Position numbers and translations under genes: made by a program. This document shows, piece after piece, positions 42,601 through 50,850 of a stretch of 64,000 bases of DNA. The stretch covers positions 3,224,001 to 3,288,000 of the forward strand of contig NZ_CP035807.1 of NCBI RefSeq assembly GCF_008329945.1. The letters run 5' to 3'. The first letter of the stretch is position 1. Every line of letters begins with the position of its first letter. The notes beneath the pieces were generated by a model. The model was given only the letters and a program-made list of their open reading frames with translations, had not been told where the DNA came from and searched no databases. Source of the DNA: Thiospirochaeta perfilievii (GTDB lineage: Bacteria > Spirochaetota > Spirochaetia > DSM-2461).

Positions 42601-45545
42601 CTAGTGAGTATATTGATCTAGGTTCAAATAAGCCTTTAATTGGTTATTTTAATGGTAGAAGTATCAAAGATATAACTTTAGAAGCAGAGAAAGGCACAGT
42701 TCCTGATTTTATAGAAGTAAAAAATAGAGATAATACTATTATTATAGACTCTAAGGGAAATGGTATATCTAAGGGTGTTCGAGTTGTTGTTACAACTGTA
42801 GATAATGATATATTTTATTCAAACTTTTTTAAGTTTATTAAAGATGATTTTAGTCCGGAGATAGAGTTAGAAACCCTTGATAATCAATTTATTAGGGGTA
42901 GCATAAATTTAATTGGTAGGATAAAAGACAACCTAAAAGTAAGTAGTTTAAGTTACTCTATAAATAGTGGAATTACATGGCAGGATCTTGAATTAGCTAT
43001 ACCAAAGGAGCCTGTTAAGAAGGAGAAGTACACAGCTACCTCCCCATTAGATAATATAAAAGTTGTAAAAGAGGAACCAAAAGAGTTTATCTTTACCCAA
43101 GAGGTAGATTTTAGTAATAGGGCTGATGGTGGTTATAGCATCTGGATTAAAGGGGTTGATTTAAGTGGCAGGGAAGTTGTAAAAAAAATATCCTTTATTA
43201 AAGATAATACAAATCCCGAAATCTCCCTATTTATACCGGGGAACGATGAGATAAATGGTGTAATTACATTAATTGGGAAGTCAAAGGATAATATCGAGTT
43301 AGACAGTATATCATACTCTAAGGATGAAAAGAGTTTTACCCCAGTAGTTGCTTCTGGTGTTTTTAACTTTGACATCGATTTTGGAGAGGATGAAGTATTT
43401 CCTGAAACTTTTGTAATAAGAGCTCTTGATAAAGCTGGTAATTATAAGGATATATACCCTCTATTTAACATTAATAGGGAGGGGGATAAGCCTGTAGTTC
43501 AAATTCAGACACCTATAAATAAAGAGATAATAAGGAATGACTTTATTATTTCAGGTATGGTTTTTGATGATGATGGAGTAGGGGAGATTCTCTACTCGCT
43601 AGATGGTGGAGATCTCTATCCTATAGCTAAAAATGAGAATAACTTCTCGGTAAATATTCCCTTAGAGAGTATTACAAATAATGAACATACAATAACTGTA
43701 AAGGCTGTAGATGTATTAGGGGTAGAGAGTGATGTTGTAACTTCTACTTTCTGGGTCTCTAAGGAGGAGCCAACTAGTAACCTTATTCTACCAAGCATTG
43801 ATGATACAAAAAATGGTACAATAAAGCTTGTTGGAACTAGTTTTGATGAAAATGGAATAGACTCAGTTTATGTTTCTACCGATAATGGTGTTTCATATCA
43901 AAAAGCCCAGGGTAAGGATAACTGGACATATAATTTTAATACAAAAAATATAAAAGATGGTACATACTCCCTATTTGTTAAAGCAATTGATAAATTAAAA
44001 ACAGAAGGGTTTTACTCTACCCTTATTAATATTGATAATACCCCTCCTGAGCTTGTGATAATCCAACCGGTTGATGGTGATATCCTATCAGATAAAATTG
44101 TATTTAGTGGAAGAAGTAGCGATAATATTGGCCTTAAACGTGTAGATTATAAGATCTATACCCATACCCAGGCAGAAAGTAATAATATAGTTGTAGGGGA
44201 AGGAAACCTTACTAACAATGGTATATTTAATATTGATATTCCATTAGAAGGATTTGAGCCTGGTGAGTATAATATAGAGCTAATAGCCTATGATAAAGCT
44301 GATAATAGATCTATTTCTACCCGTAATTTTACAGTAACTCCTTCTGATAATGCAGGAGATATTGAGCTTCTATTTCCACAACCCGGCTCTAATCAGACAG
44401 GTGTTTTTGAGATATCTGGAAAAATTCTTGGTTTTAAACCTGTAGATTTTGTAGAGTGTTTTATTGATGGGGAGTTATTTAGTGAGATTAAAGTTAATGA
44501 ATTTAACTACTTTAATCTTAAAGTTAATACTAGAAGTTTTAAAGATGGAGAGCATACTATATCTTTAAAAGGAACCCTTGAAGATGGTCAGGTTTACGAT
44601 ACTCCAAACTACACCTTTAATATTCAAAATAGTGGTGCTTGGTTGGAAATAACAAATATGAAAACCGGAGAGAATATATCTGGAAGGCCATTTTTAACTG
44701 GAAAAGCAGGATATATTGGGGATGAGAGTATTACTCCTATCCTAGTAGAAGTAAGTCTTGATAATGGACAAATATTTCATCCTGCAGTTGGTCAGTCCTC
44801 TTGGGAATTTAGAGTTGAAACATGGCAGTATGAAGACGGATTAACTCCAATACTTGTACGATCTAAATACTCTAATGGAGAGAGTAAAACAAGTAGAGTT
44901 GCTGTTAATATTGATAGAACTGACCCTACGGTCTCTGTTATAGAAGACCTTGAAATGGGTAGGTTTAACGATAGTATTAAAATGTCTGGTACAGCTTTTG
45001 ATTCCAATGGTTTAACTGATATCTCTGTTATATTAAGGGATGGATCTAAGTCAAACTATGAGGTACCAGGTCTTTTCCAAGGAATGTTTATAGATATTGA
45101 GACAGGATATGGAAAGCTTTATGGAACCGGTATAGGATTCACATTTTTTGACGACAATGTAAAACTTCAATTTACATATGGAGAGACAAGAACATCTTCT
45201 ATTGATGCTAGGATTAAGGGAGCATTTTATGGCGGTAAGTTGTTGGCTAATATCTATACATTAGAGTACGGGGCATTCTTAGGTCCAGATTTTAGCCCAT
45301 TCTCTTCATCTCTGGCCTTTGGGGCAAGTTTTACTAATAAAACCCTATCTGTAAGTGATATGGATTCAATAATGTGGTACTCAGCTGTTGTAAGTCAATT
45401 AGAGTTTATTAAAGTTAAATTTGACTCAAAATATATCAGTTCTCTATCCCTATATTTAGACTTTGAAGCTACACTTATAAGTTCTGAGAATACTGGTGGT
45501 TTTTTCCCTAGGTTAGGAATAGGTTCTAGGATAACACTGTTCTAG
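39642..45545 (+). CDS. Ig-like repeat protein with C-terminal outer-membrane beta-barrel
   Basis: A 1,967-residue secreted protein. The ATG at 39642 is chosen over 39630 because GAGG (39632-39635) is spaced 6 nt from it and the signal peptide then begins MKKYIYIYLL. After the signal peptide the chain enters directly in the second half of an Ig-like domain (QVSGKDNWEYEVPLEGK). About 15 divergent Ig-like domains follow, many with SDLP or SDKP linkers and DDD-containing first strands, as in the giant neighbour. The last 165 residues or so look like an amphipathic barrel (GYGKLYGTGIGFTFFDD, GAFYGGKLLANIYTLEYGAF) and end IGSRITLF with terminal Phe. It probably anchors in the outer membrane and displays the repeats outward or into the periplasm. 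Confidence 0.8.
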   Translation: MKKYIYIYLLVIFLPAIGFSLGQTEESDYKQVSGKDNWEYEVPLEGKEPGEYNLLIRAKDKANNEVFTGPFDIFVDPESDLPLVSITNPSSFMRVGGNLNIVGTARDDDSVDKVLIKVNDGEFEEVVGTQFWSYFLSADKVEDGQHTITAKAVDINGLEGREVSVTYNQDTLKPTNTIENYSNGVIFSGKVNIKGKVVDANGIKNISLSTDDQKSYNSIKFEKDKTSEFYFFDIDIDTRKLEDGPNIYWIKSDDKTGSTAYTAFLFFVDNIGPEITIIDPVEKDILNGRVSLSGKISDKIGIKSFKYIYNEVEKEITLKAGNPYWTTNIDFSAENKIDPEIVLITEDTSGNSTELKYKFNIDRESDKPLLNITSPLLDTTYKEDLIIEGYVTDDDYVKGISYTLDGDEPVVIETFNSFSKTLENLSSGSHTVKLRAIDSNDLYGDEIEIPFVIDGKSPEILLENLKKGESEIPFTPGINVTTDGGYSINGKVLSGNNIVSLKYKIGRGDFIELPLKKSDNIGETKFAINIDSSFFYGVLDFTIYAKDEFGNEVSKESNIYVKNYSVVNENWGLSYASLPGRNNILLRENKPFTIYFNGPDIKSVESEPKSDVIKINNDTQVITISSGKEGRVEDLKFIVNTDKGVYETTKFNFSVDVTNPIIVLDNPKLNSNQSTALAVSGSIKETLLSKLEYRYSNEEGFKDIKFSGTTGDYSFRTTLDIPVVSSESLSIELQATDNFGNSSTISRSFGINENKFVQTLLKEELDLNSGKSSDKPVLEVNYPQNNEVFFDKPLLSGFTRDDDSIKSIKVSDGLEGGKEITVATNGFFDIPLTEFGEGSKTLYVTAIDINGVESKSKKISYTFQAKKSSINIKRYREEAYEGDYNLGVLINREPSASLIGSVLEDINGDLSYRINDDPLKKIEIIDGSFTINLPKGLPWGRNEVLLTYTDMYGREESFKSFFFIVDKININGIKDELGLYFSDERLSSEYIDLGSNKPLIGYFNGRSIKDITLEAEKGTVPDFIEVKNRDNTIIIDSKGNGISKGVRVVVTTVDNDIFYSNFFKFIKDDFSPEIELETLDNQFIRGSINLIGRIKDNLKVSSLSYSINSGITWQDLELAIPKEPVKKEKYTATSPLDNIKVVKEEPKEFIFTQEVDFSNRADGGYSIWIKGVDLSGREVVKKISFIKDNTNPEISLFIPGNDEINGVITLIGKSKDNIELDSISYSKDEKSFTPVVASGVFNFDIDFGEDEVFPETFVIRALDKAGNYKDIYPLFNINREGDKPVVQIQTPINKEIIRNDFIISGMVFDDDGVGEILYSLDGGDLYPIAKNENNFSVNIPLESITNNEHTITVKAVDVLGVESDVVTSTFWVSKEEPTSNLILPSIDDTKNGTIKLVGTSFDENGIDSVYVSTDNGVSYQKAQGKDNWTYNFNTKNIKDGTYSLFVKAIDKLKTEGFYSTLINIDNTPPELVIIQPVDGDILSDKIVFSGRSSDNIGLKRVDYKIYTHTQAESNNIVVGEGNLTNNGIFNIDIPLEGFEPGEYNIELIAYDKADNRSISTRNFTVTPSDNAGDIELLFPQPGSNQTGVFEISGKILGFKPVDFVECFIDGELFSEIKVNEFNYFNLKVNTRSFKDGEHTISLKGTLEDGQVYDTPNYTFNIQNSGAWLEITNMKTGENISGRPFLTGKAGYIGDESITPILVEVSLDNGQIFHPAVGQSSWEFRVETWQYEDGLTPILVRSKYSNGESKTSRVAVNIDRTDPTVSVIEDLEMGRFNDSIKMSGTAFDSNGLTDISVILRDGSKSNYEVPGLFQGMFIDIETGYGKLYGTGIGFTFFDDNVKLQFTYGETRTSSIDARIKGAFYGGKLLANIYTLEYGAFLGPDFSPFSSSLAFGASFTNKTLSVSDMDSIMWYSAVVSQLEFIKVKFDSKYISSLSLYLDFEATLISSENTGGFFPRLGIGSRITLF

Positions 45546-45596
45546 TAGATACTTTATTTTTTTATACTAATTCTATAAAATAGCTTAGAGGTTTAT

Positions 45597-46603
45597 ATGG
45601 CAGTAACAATTAATGATGTAGCAAAAATGGCAGGTGTTTCCCATACAACGGTATCATGGGTAATACACAACGATCCTAGAATTACTCAAAAGACAAAGGA
45701 TAAGGTAAATAAAGCTATTGAAAAGCTAAATTATCATCCTAATTACAATGCGAGAAGTCTTGTTAAGGGTAAAACCGATGCTATTGCTGTAGTTACAAGC
45801 TTTTTCTCAACATACTTTGAGTTAAGTGTATTAAGGGGTATAGAGACTGCCATGGGCAACTGTAAGAAAAATTACAACCTTAACCTATACTCCACATCAA
45901 ATAGGGAAGATGAAGTATTAAACGAGATTCTTTACGGAAGAAGAGCTGATGCAGTAATACTTTTAAGTGAATCTCCATCACAAAAAATAATTAATGATTA
46001 TAATGCAAAAAACATACCTCTTATTCTTGTAGAAAATTATCATGATGAACTTATATCTGTAAAGTCAAACAGTATTAAGGGGGTAAGGATGCTGCAGATT
46101 ATCTCTTTAGTATAGGTTTAAGTAAAATTGGAATAATTGTAGAGAATTTAACAGATGAAGATATTCCTGGTCTTAGTCAGGTTGAAAGAATGATAGGGTT
46201 TAAAAAGTCCTTTGAAGAGCACGGTTTAACTGTTAATGAAGATTTAGTATTTGAACTAAAACATTTTAGAATGGAAACAGGCCGTAATTTTGCAAGAAAG
46301 ATTGTTAATGAGAATATCGATATAGATGGAATTTTTTGCGCAGCAGGGGATAAGGTTGCACTAGGTCTAATAGATGAGCTTAAGAAGCTTGGCAAACGGA
46401 TACCAGAGGATTATGCTGTTGTTGGTTTTGATGATATTGATATAGCAGAGTTAGTATCACCACCTTTAACAACTATTAGACAGGATTTACACGGACTAGG
46501 TGAGACCGCATATAATTTAGCTGTTCAGGCTATAGAGAAGGAAGAAATTACCCAGAGACATATAGAGTTTGATACAACATTAATAGTTAGGGGAACAGCT
46601 TAA
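45597..46603 (+). pseudogene. LacI family transcriptional regulator, interrupted by a frameshift
   Basis: Residues 1-60 are a canonical LacI DNA-binding domain (VTINDVAKMAGVSHTTVSWVI) with the hinge region. The ligand-binding domain begins at DAIAVVTSFF. The first frame ends at a stop at 46113-46115 just after SNSIKG. The ligand-binding domain continues in another frame (KDAADYLFSIGLSKIGIIV, later PEDYAVVGFDDIDIAELVSP and TTIRQDL) to the TAA at 46601-46603. One extra G in the GGGGG at 46079-46083 restores a single frame of about 335 codons. It probably regulates the coupled glycosidase-like gene and perhaps the Ig-protein genes. A sequencing error rather than a true pseudogene is quite possible. 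Confidence 0.85.
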
Positions 46604-47514
46604 TGATAGGTTTAAAGATATATAGCGTCCCAAAAAACATTGAGGATTTTTTTGAGAAAATTAAGAGTATTAATGTTGATACTCTATTTATATCCAAGGA
46701 AGTATACTCTTCTAAGGAGTTTGTTTTTACGTTAAAAATTAGGAAAATAACTTTTTACTGTATATTCCAAGTATTTTATAATCCTAGCTATCTTAAAGTT
46801 AACCCCTCTGCTTACTCAATAACAGAGAGGGGAGAGAAGGCAATTGATGAGTGGGTACACTTTGTTTGTCCAAGTGATAATAAGTATAAAGAGTACTTAA
46901 TAGGTGAGGTAGCTTATATAACAGAACAGATAAAACCTACAGGAATAAGTTTAGATTTTATAAGGCAGTTTATCTTTTGGGAAAAAGTTCACGATGTCAG
47001 TTCTGAAAGACTTATAAAGAGTTGTAAATGTCCAAGATGTAGGGATAAATCCCCATCTAAGGAGATTACAAACACTGTTAAACTATTTTCATCTTTTATA
47101 AAAAAGAGCCAACCAGATTGTATTATCGGCCTACACAGTGTGCCTTGGAAAGAGGGGGAGTTTAATAACGGCTTATTAGAAATTGCAGGACAGGATTTAA
47201 ATAAATTAGGGAGTTATGTAGATTTTATATCTCCTATGTGTTATTCCCATATGCTAAAAAAAGAGCCTAACTGGATTAACCAAGTTGTAAAGGATCATAA
47301 AAACCGGTCACAAATAAGTGTAATCCCAGCAGTACAGGTTAAAGAGTGTTATTTATCAAATAAACTCAATAAAAGTGAGTTAAAAGAGATAATAATAGAG
47401 TCTATTAAAAAACCTTCTGGAGGGATTATTTTATGGAGTTGGGATTACATAGTGGATAGTGAAATATATAATTGGTTAAACGTAGAGTTCAGAGACCTCT
47501 TTTTCGATATTTGA
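46603..47514 (+). CDS. TIM-barrel glycoside-hydrolase-like protein
   Basis: A 303-residue cytoplasmic protein whose ATG overlaps the LacI stop codon by one base (TAATG). It has no signal peptide. The segments WVHFVCPSDNKYKEYLIGEV, then KPTGISLDFIRQFIFWE, VDFISPMCYSHML and GGIILWSWDYI follow the strand-end pattern of putative glycoside-hydrolase-like TIM barrels, in which a conserved (L/S)D(F/Y)(I/V)R motif carries the active-site Asp. The CKCPRCRD segment adds a possible metal-binding Cys pair. Substrate is unknown; coupling to a LacI regulator suggests sugar or oligosaccharide metabolism. The 3' end overlaps the converging PilZ gene by 39 nt. Confidence 0.55.
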   Translation: MIGLKIYSVPKNIEDFFEKIKSINVDTLFISKEVYSSKEFVFTLKIRKITFYCIFQVFYNPSYLKVNPSAYSITERGEKAIDEWVHFVCPSDNKYKEYLIGEVAYITEQIKPTGISLDFIRQFIFWEKVHDVSSERLIKSCKCPRCRDKSPSKEITNTVKLFSSFIKKSQPDCIIGLHSVPWKEGEFNNGLLEIAGQDLNKLGSYVDFISPMCYSHMLKKEPNWINQVVKDHKNRSQISVIPAVQVKECYLSNKLNKSELKEIIIESIKKPSGGIILWSWDYIVDSEIYNWLNVEFRDLFFDI

Positions 47515-48252
47515 CTGTAGAATATCACCAATATAACCATGAATCTTATTTTTACTATCATCACTCATACTATTTGTAAACATTATAACAACTAATCTCT
47601 CTTTATCGGATATATCCCTAGAGCCAAACACAATACCATCAACTAATATTAATTTACCATTTAATTTTAACTGCATTTTTCTTAATAGAGCATTCTTTGA
47701 TAACTCTACATCTTCATCAAATATACAGGACATACCAACTGAGCTTATATCGTGAATTGTTCCGGTATTTAGTTGTCCTGCAATCTGAACATTAAAGGTT
47801 GATTTTGATTTATTTGTTGAAGTCGCTCTAATATACTTTCTCTTTCCCTTACACTCATTTACTTCAAGAGTTTTAAGAATAATCTGTTTACTCTCTTCCT
47901 TTCCAAGTTTTAGTTGGATAAAGCCACAGGTAATAGATAGATCCATTAGGTATTTCTCTGCTAAATCATGGTTTTCGTTATATGTCAAAATCCCTATTTG
48001 AACTCCTTTTAAGTCCTCATTAGTAGAGATCGACTGAACATAGTCAAACCACTCCTGCTCAGTAAGGTTTTCATCGATATTAATAAATATAATAGAATCA
48101 TTATACTTTTTTAATAAAAGTTTAACCTTTCTATAGTCGACTAATTTGTATATCTCGTACTCTGAAGATATTAAATCATGAAATACATCCTGCTGAATAA
48201 CACTATGTGGGTAGAGGAAAAAAACCTTCTTACCAAATTGATTAGAACTCAT
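47476..48252 (-). CDS. PilZ domain (c-di-GMP receptor) protein
   Basis: About 258 residues from ATG 48252; an in-frame TTG at 48267 exists, but the GGAG lies directly against it. The N-terminal 130 residues resemble a receiver-like alpha/beta domain (VFFLYPHSVIQQDVFHDL, DSIIFINID). The C-terminal half is PilZ, with the c-di-GMP-binding residues in RKYIR (R138xxxR142) and DISSVG (D168xSxxG173). It should respond to cyclic di-GMP, for example that made by the cyclase at 18.6 kb, and influence motility or surface behaviour. It lies downstream of a chemoreceptor gene on the same strand, 23 nt from its stop, so the two are probably co-transcribed. Confidence 0.85.
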   Translation of the reverse strand: MSSNQFGKKVFFLYPHSVIQQDVFHDLISSEYEIYKLVDYRKVKLLLKKYNDSIIFINIDENLTEQEWFDYVQSISTNEDLKGVQIGILTYNENHDLAEKYLMDLSITCGFIQLKLGKEESKQIILKTLEVNECKGKRKYIRATSTNKSKSTFNVQIAGQLNTGTIHDISSVGMSCIFDEDVELSKNALLRKMQLKLNGKLILVDGIVFGSRDISDKERLVVIMFTNSMSDDSKNKIHGYIGDILQSNIEKEVSELYV

Positions 48253-48275
48253 AACTAATTGTAACAACTCCTTTT

Positions 48276-50267
48276 TTAGATAACTATATCTTTTCCTTTA
48301 AAGAAACTACTATAATCCTTATCAATACCCATTATATGATTAAGAATCCAGTCTTGAAGGAACTCTAGAAGTTCGTTTGATAATATTTTATTTCCAGCCT
48401 CAGCATCACTTAATATCTTATCTGCACTATCTAACATATTTTTATGTATCTTTTTATGGGATTCCTTATCTGGATAGTTATACATGTCAAAGGCCTTCTC
48501 TTCTGCAGCAAAATGCCAATGTGTATACTCTACTAACTCTCTAATAATATCGATAACTTGACTCTCTCCTAATCCATTTGACATAGCTGTAGATAGCTTA
48601 TTAATTAGGTCAAAAAGAACCTTATGATGTTTATCAAACTCATTAACACCAACAGATAGTTCCGGTGTAAATGTAACAAAGGCCTGATTATTTATAGTAG
48701 ATAAAATCTCAACTATTCTGTTTGAATTATCAACTACTTTATTAAAAGTTTTATTTGCCTCTATTAAATTTTCTTTAGCGACATTCTCACAGATAAGTTT
48801 TATATTTTGATGAAGTTCGTTATGAACTATGTCTAGATTTTTAATCTGATCACTATTAAGAGATTGCTTTCCAAATTTTGTTATCCACTGACCTAACCTA
48901 CAATCAGAGCTAGTAATAATACCAGCATCTTCAATAGACATAGTTCCATCAATAATTGCTCTTGATTTTGCTACCCAATTTATATGACCTAGAATTAAAT
49001 TTTTATATTTAACCTTTTGTGCTAAGTTGGAGTCTGTGTCTGAGTTGGCATTTGACTCTAATTTTGATACTTCTTTTATTAATTTCAATAGTACACCATT
49101 TATATCAAAGTAAGACTGAGAAAGTTTAGTTGATACAATATTAATTTCCTTAGACTCATTGTGGAGCTTTTTCATAGACTCATTTAATATTTGAGATAAC
49201 TCTTTTGTTCCCTCAAATGTCTCTGTAACTCCATTTGCACCAATTTCCATCTCATTCATTGAATTCTTATTATGTTCAGATATCTGTACTAACTCCTGAA
49301 TGTTTTTTGTAACATTTCTCGCATTACTTAGTAAGGTATCCGATTTATTTGTTATTTCGTTAAATGTATCTACTACTCTGTTAACACCTGTATCAATCCT
49401 CTTAAATGTTTCACCACTTTGACTACTCAATTCAGAAGCTAGAGTTATATTTGTATCTAAATCCTTTAATGTAAGAGAGATGTTTTTAGCATTACTAGCA
49501 GTTAAGGATGCAAGCTTTCTAATCTCCTCTGCAACAACAGCAAAACCCTTACCGGCTTCCCCAGCATGGGCAGCTTCTATTGCTGCATTCATACTTAAAA
49601 GATTAGTCTTAGAAGCTATACTATTAATTACAGTATTTAAAGAGAGAACATCCTCTACACTTCCCTTAACTGTTTTTATAAACTCATTTGTTTTATTTAT
49701 TTTCTCAGAACCTACTGAAGTTAAGTCTACTAACTCTTTAGACTCCCTAATTCTATCATTTGCTGTTTTGGATATATACTCAATTGATCCGGTCATCTCT
49801 GTAATTGAGTTGTAGTTTTCATTTACTTTACTGTTTTGTATAGTCATTTTATCACTAAGACTTGCTATTGAGGCTTGAATCTCTTCTATAGCTGCAGAAC
49901 CCTCCATAATGTAGTCAGATAAAGTAAGGGTACGCTCCTTATTTTCACTAGCATCAATACTAATATTAGATGCATTAATTAGAATTTTTTGAACTTGGGT
50001 ACTTAAACGGCTACTCGCCTTCTCTGTATTTATGCTTATATTGTTTATTGACTGGAAAAAAGAGGCAATATTATGCATTCCCTTTTTCAATTTAAGTAGA
50101 TGTTCATCCCCAGGAATTAGGTCGGGTAGACCATCAGTTTTCTCTATATGTCCCTTAACAAAATCATCAATAACTTTATAAAGATCATCCTTTTTATCCC
50201 TTTTTTTTAATAGAAGAATAGTTTCTAATATTAAGGCAATTATTAAAATAAGTATAACTATTAGCAT
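48276..50267 (-). CDS. Chemoreceptor with cytoplasmic CZB and bacteriohemerythrin domains
   Basis: A 663-residue protein with a single N-terminal membrane segment (residues 1-17) and no periplasmic domain. The MCP signalling domain follows (hairpin tip [20 protein letters not shown]). Next is a CZB zinc-binding domain at about 415-520 ([28 protein letters not shown]). Residues 533-663 are a bacteriohemerythrin with a full diiron ligand set: the His of DKHH, HFAAE, HKKIH and HIMGID. The hemerythrin should bind oxygen and the CZB zinc (or hypochlorous acid via its Cys), making an intracellular oxygen or redox chemotaxis sensor. It is the first gene of a pair with the PilZ gene. Confidence 0.92.
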   Translation of the reverse strand: MLIVILILIIALILETILLLKKRDKKDDLYKVIDDFVKGHIEKTDGLPDLIPGDEHLLKLKKGMHNIASFFQSINNISINTEKASSRLSTQVQKILINASNISIDASENKERTLTLSDYIMEGSAAIEEIQASIASLSDKMTIQNSKVNENYNSITEMTGSIEYISKTANDRIRESKELVDLTSVGSEKINKTNEFIKTVKGSVEDVLSLNTVINSIASKTNLLSMNAAIEAAHAGEAGKGFAVVAEEIRKLASLTASNAKNISLTLKDLDTNITLASELSSQSGETFKRIDTGVNRVVDTFNEITNKSDTLLSNARNVTKNIQELVQISEHNKNSMNEMEIGANGVTETFEGTKELSQILNESMKKLHNESKEINIVSTKLSQSYFDINGVLLKLIKEVSKLESNANSDTDSNLAQKVKYKNLILGHINWVAKSRAIIDGTMSIEDAGIITSSDCRLGQWITKFGKQSLNSDQIKNLDIVHNELHQNIKLICENVAKENLIEANKTFNKVVDNSNRIVEILSTINNQAFVTFTPELSVGVNEFDKHHKVLFDLINKLSTAMSNGLGESQVIDIIRELVEYTHWHFAAEEKAFDMYNYPDKESHKKIHKNMLDSADKILSDAEAGNKILSNELLEFLQDWILNHIMGIDKDYSSFFKGKDIVI

Positions 50268-50325
50268 TTGAACTCCAAATTTTAAGTTATACTCATTTTA
50301 ATCTATAAATAGGGTTTATACTAGC

Positions 50326-50850
50326 TCAATATTTACTATCAGCATAGCTTAACCAGCCTCCAGCTCTAACTAGATCTTTATCAAAGTCAGATATACTAAA
50401 TGTAAACTCACTTTTTTTATCACTAGAGGATACTATTATTAGGTTTTTCTCGATATCTACACCAATAATTGTATCTAAACCGGAGAATTCCTCAAATATT
50501 TTATCTATACTCTTCTTATCCAGGGTTATTGCTAACATCCCACAGTTGTACATGTTTTGTCTAAATATTCTTGCAAAACCCTCGGCTATAACAACATTGA
50601 TATCGTTCATCTCTAAAGCCCAAGGTGCATGTTCCCTTGAGGATCCACAACCAAAATTATCCCTTGTTACAATAATTGAGTTTGGCTCAATATCTGTAGT
50701 TACATTAAACCCTTCCATTTCTAGATCCTCTAATAAGTAGGGTTTTAAAGCTATTTTTGTAACTTCAGTTAAATATCTTGCAGGTATTATCTCATCAGTA
50801 TTAATATCAGATCTATCTAGAAATAGGACTTTCCCTTTAAAATTTTTCAT
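50326..50850 (-). CDS. leuD: Isopropylmalate dehydratase-type small subunit
   Basis: A 174-residue swivel-domain subunit of an aconitase-family hydro-lyase. Signatures are NTDEIIPARYL, FGCGSSREHAPWAL and VIAEGFARIFRQN. It pairs with the large subunit encoded just upstream; the genes overlap by one base. Together they would isomerise 2- and 3-isopropylmalate in leucine synthesis. The substrate-recognition loop after ARYL reads TEVTKIAL. No other leucine gene is present and a regulator of XRE-cupin type leads the operon. Homoaconitate, citramalate-derived or dimethylmalate substrates therefore remain possible. Confidence 0.82.
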   Translation of the reverse strand: MKNFKGKVLFLDRSDINTDEIIPARYLTEVTKIALKPYLLEDLEMEGFNVTTDIEPNSIIVTRDNFGCGSSREHAPWALEMNDINVVIAEGFARIFRQNMYNCGMLAITLDKKSIDKIFEEFSGLDTIIGVDIEKNLIIVSSSDKKSEFTFSISDFDKDLVRAGGWLSYADSKY

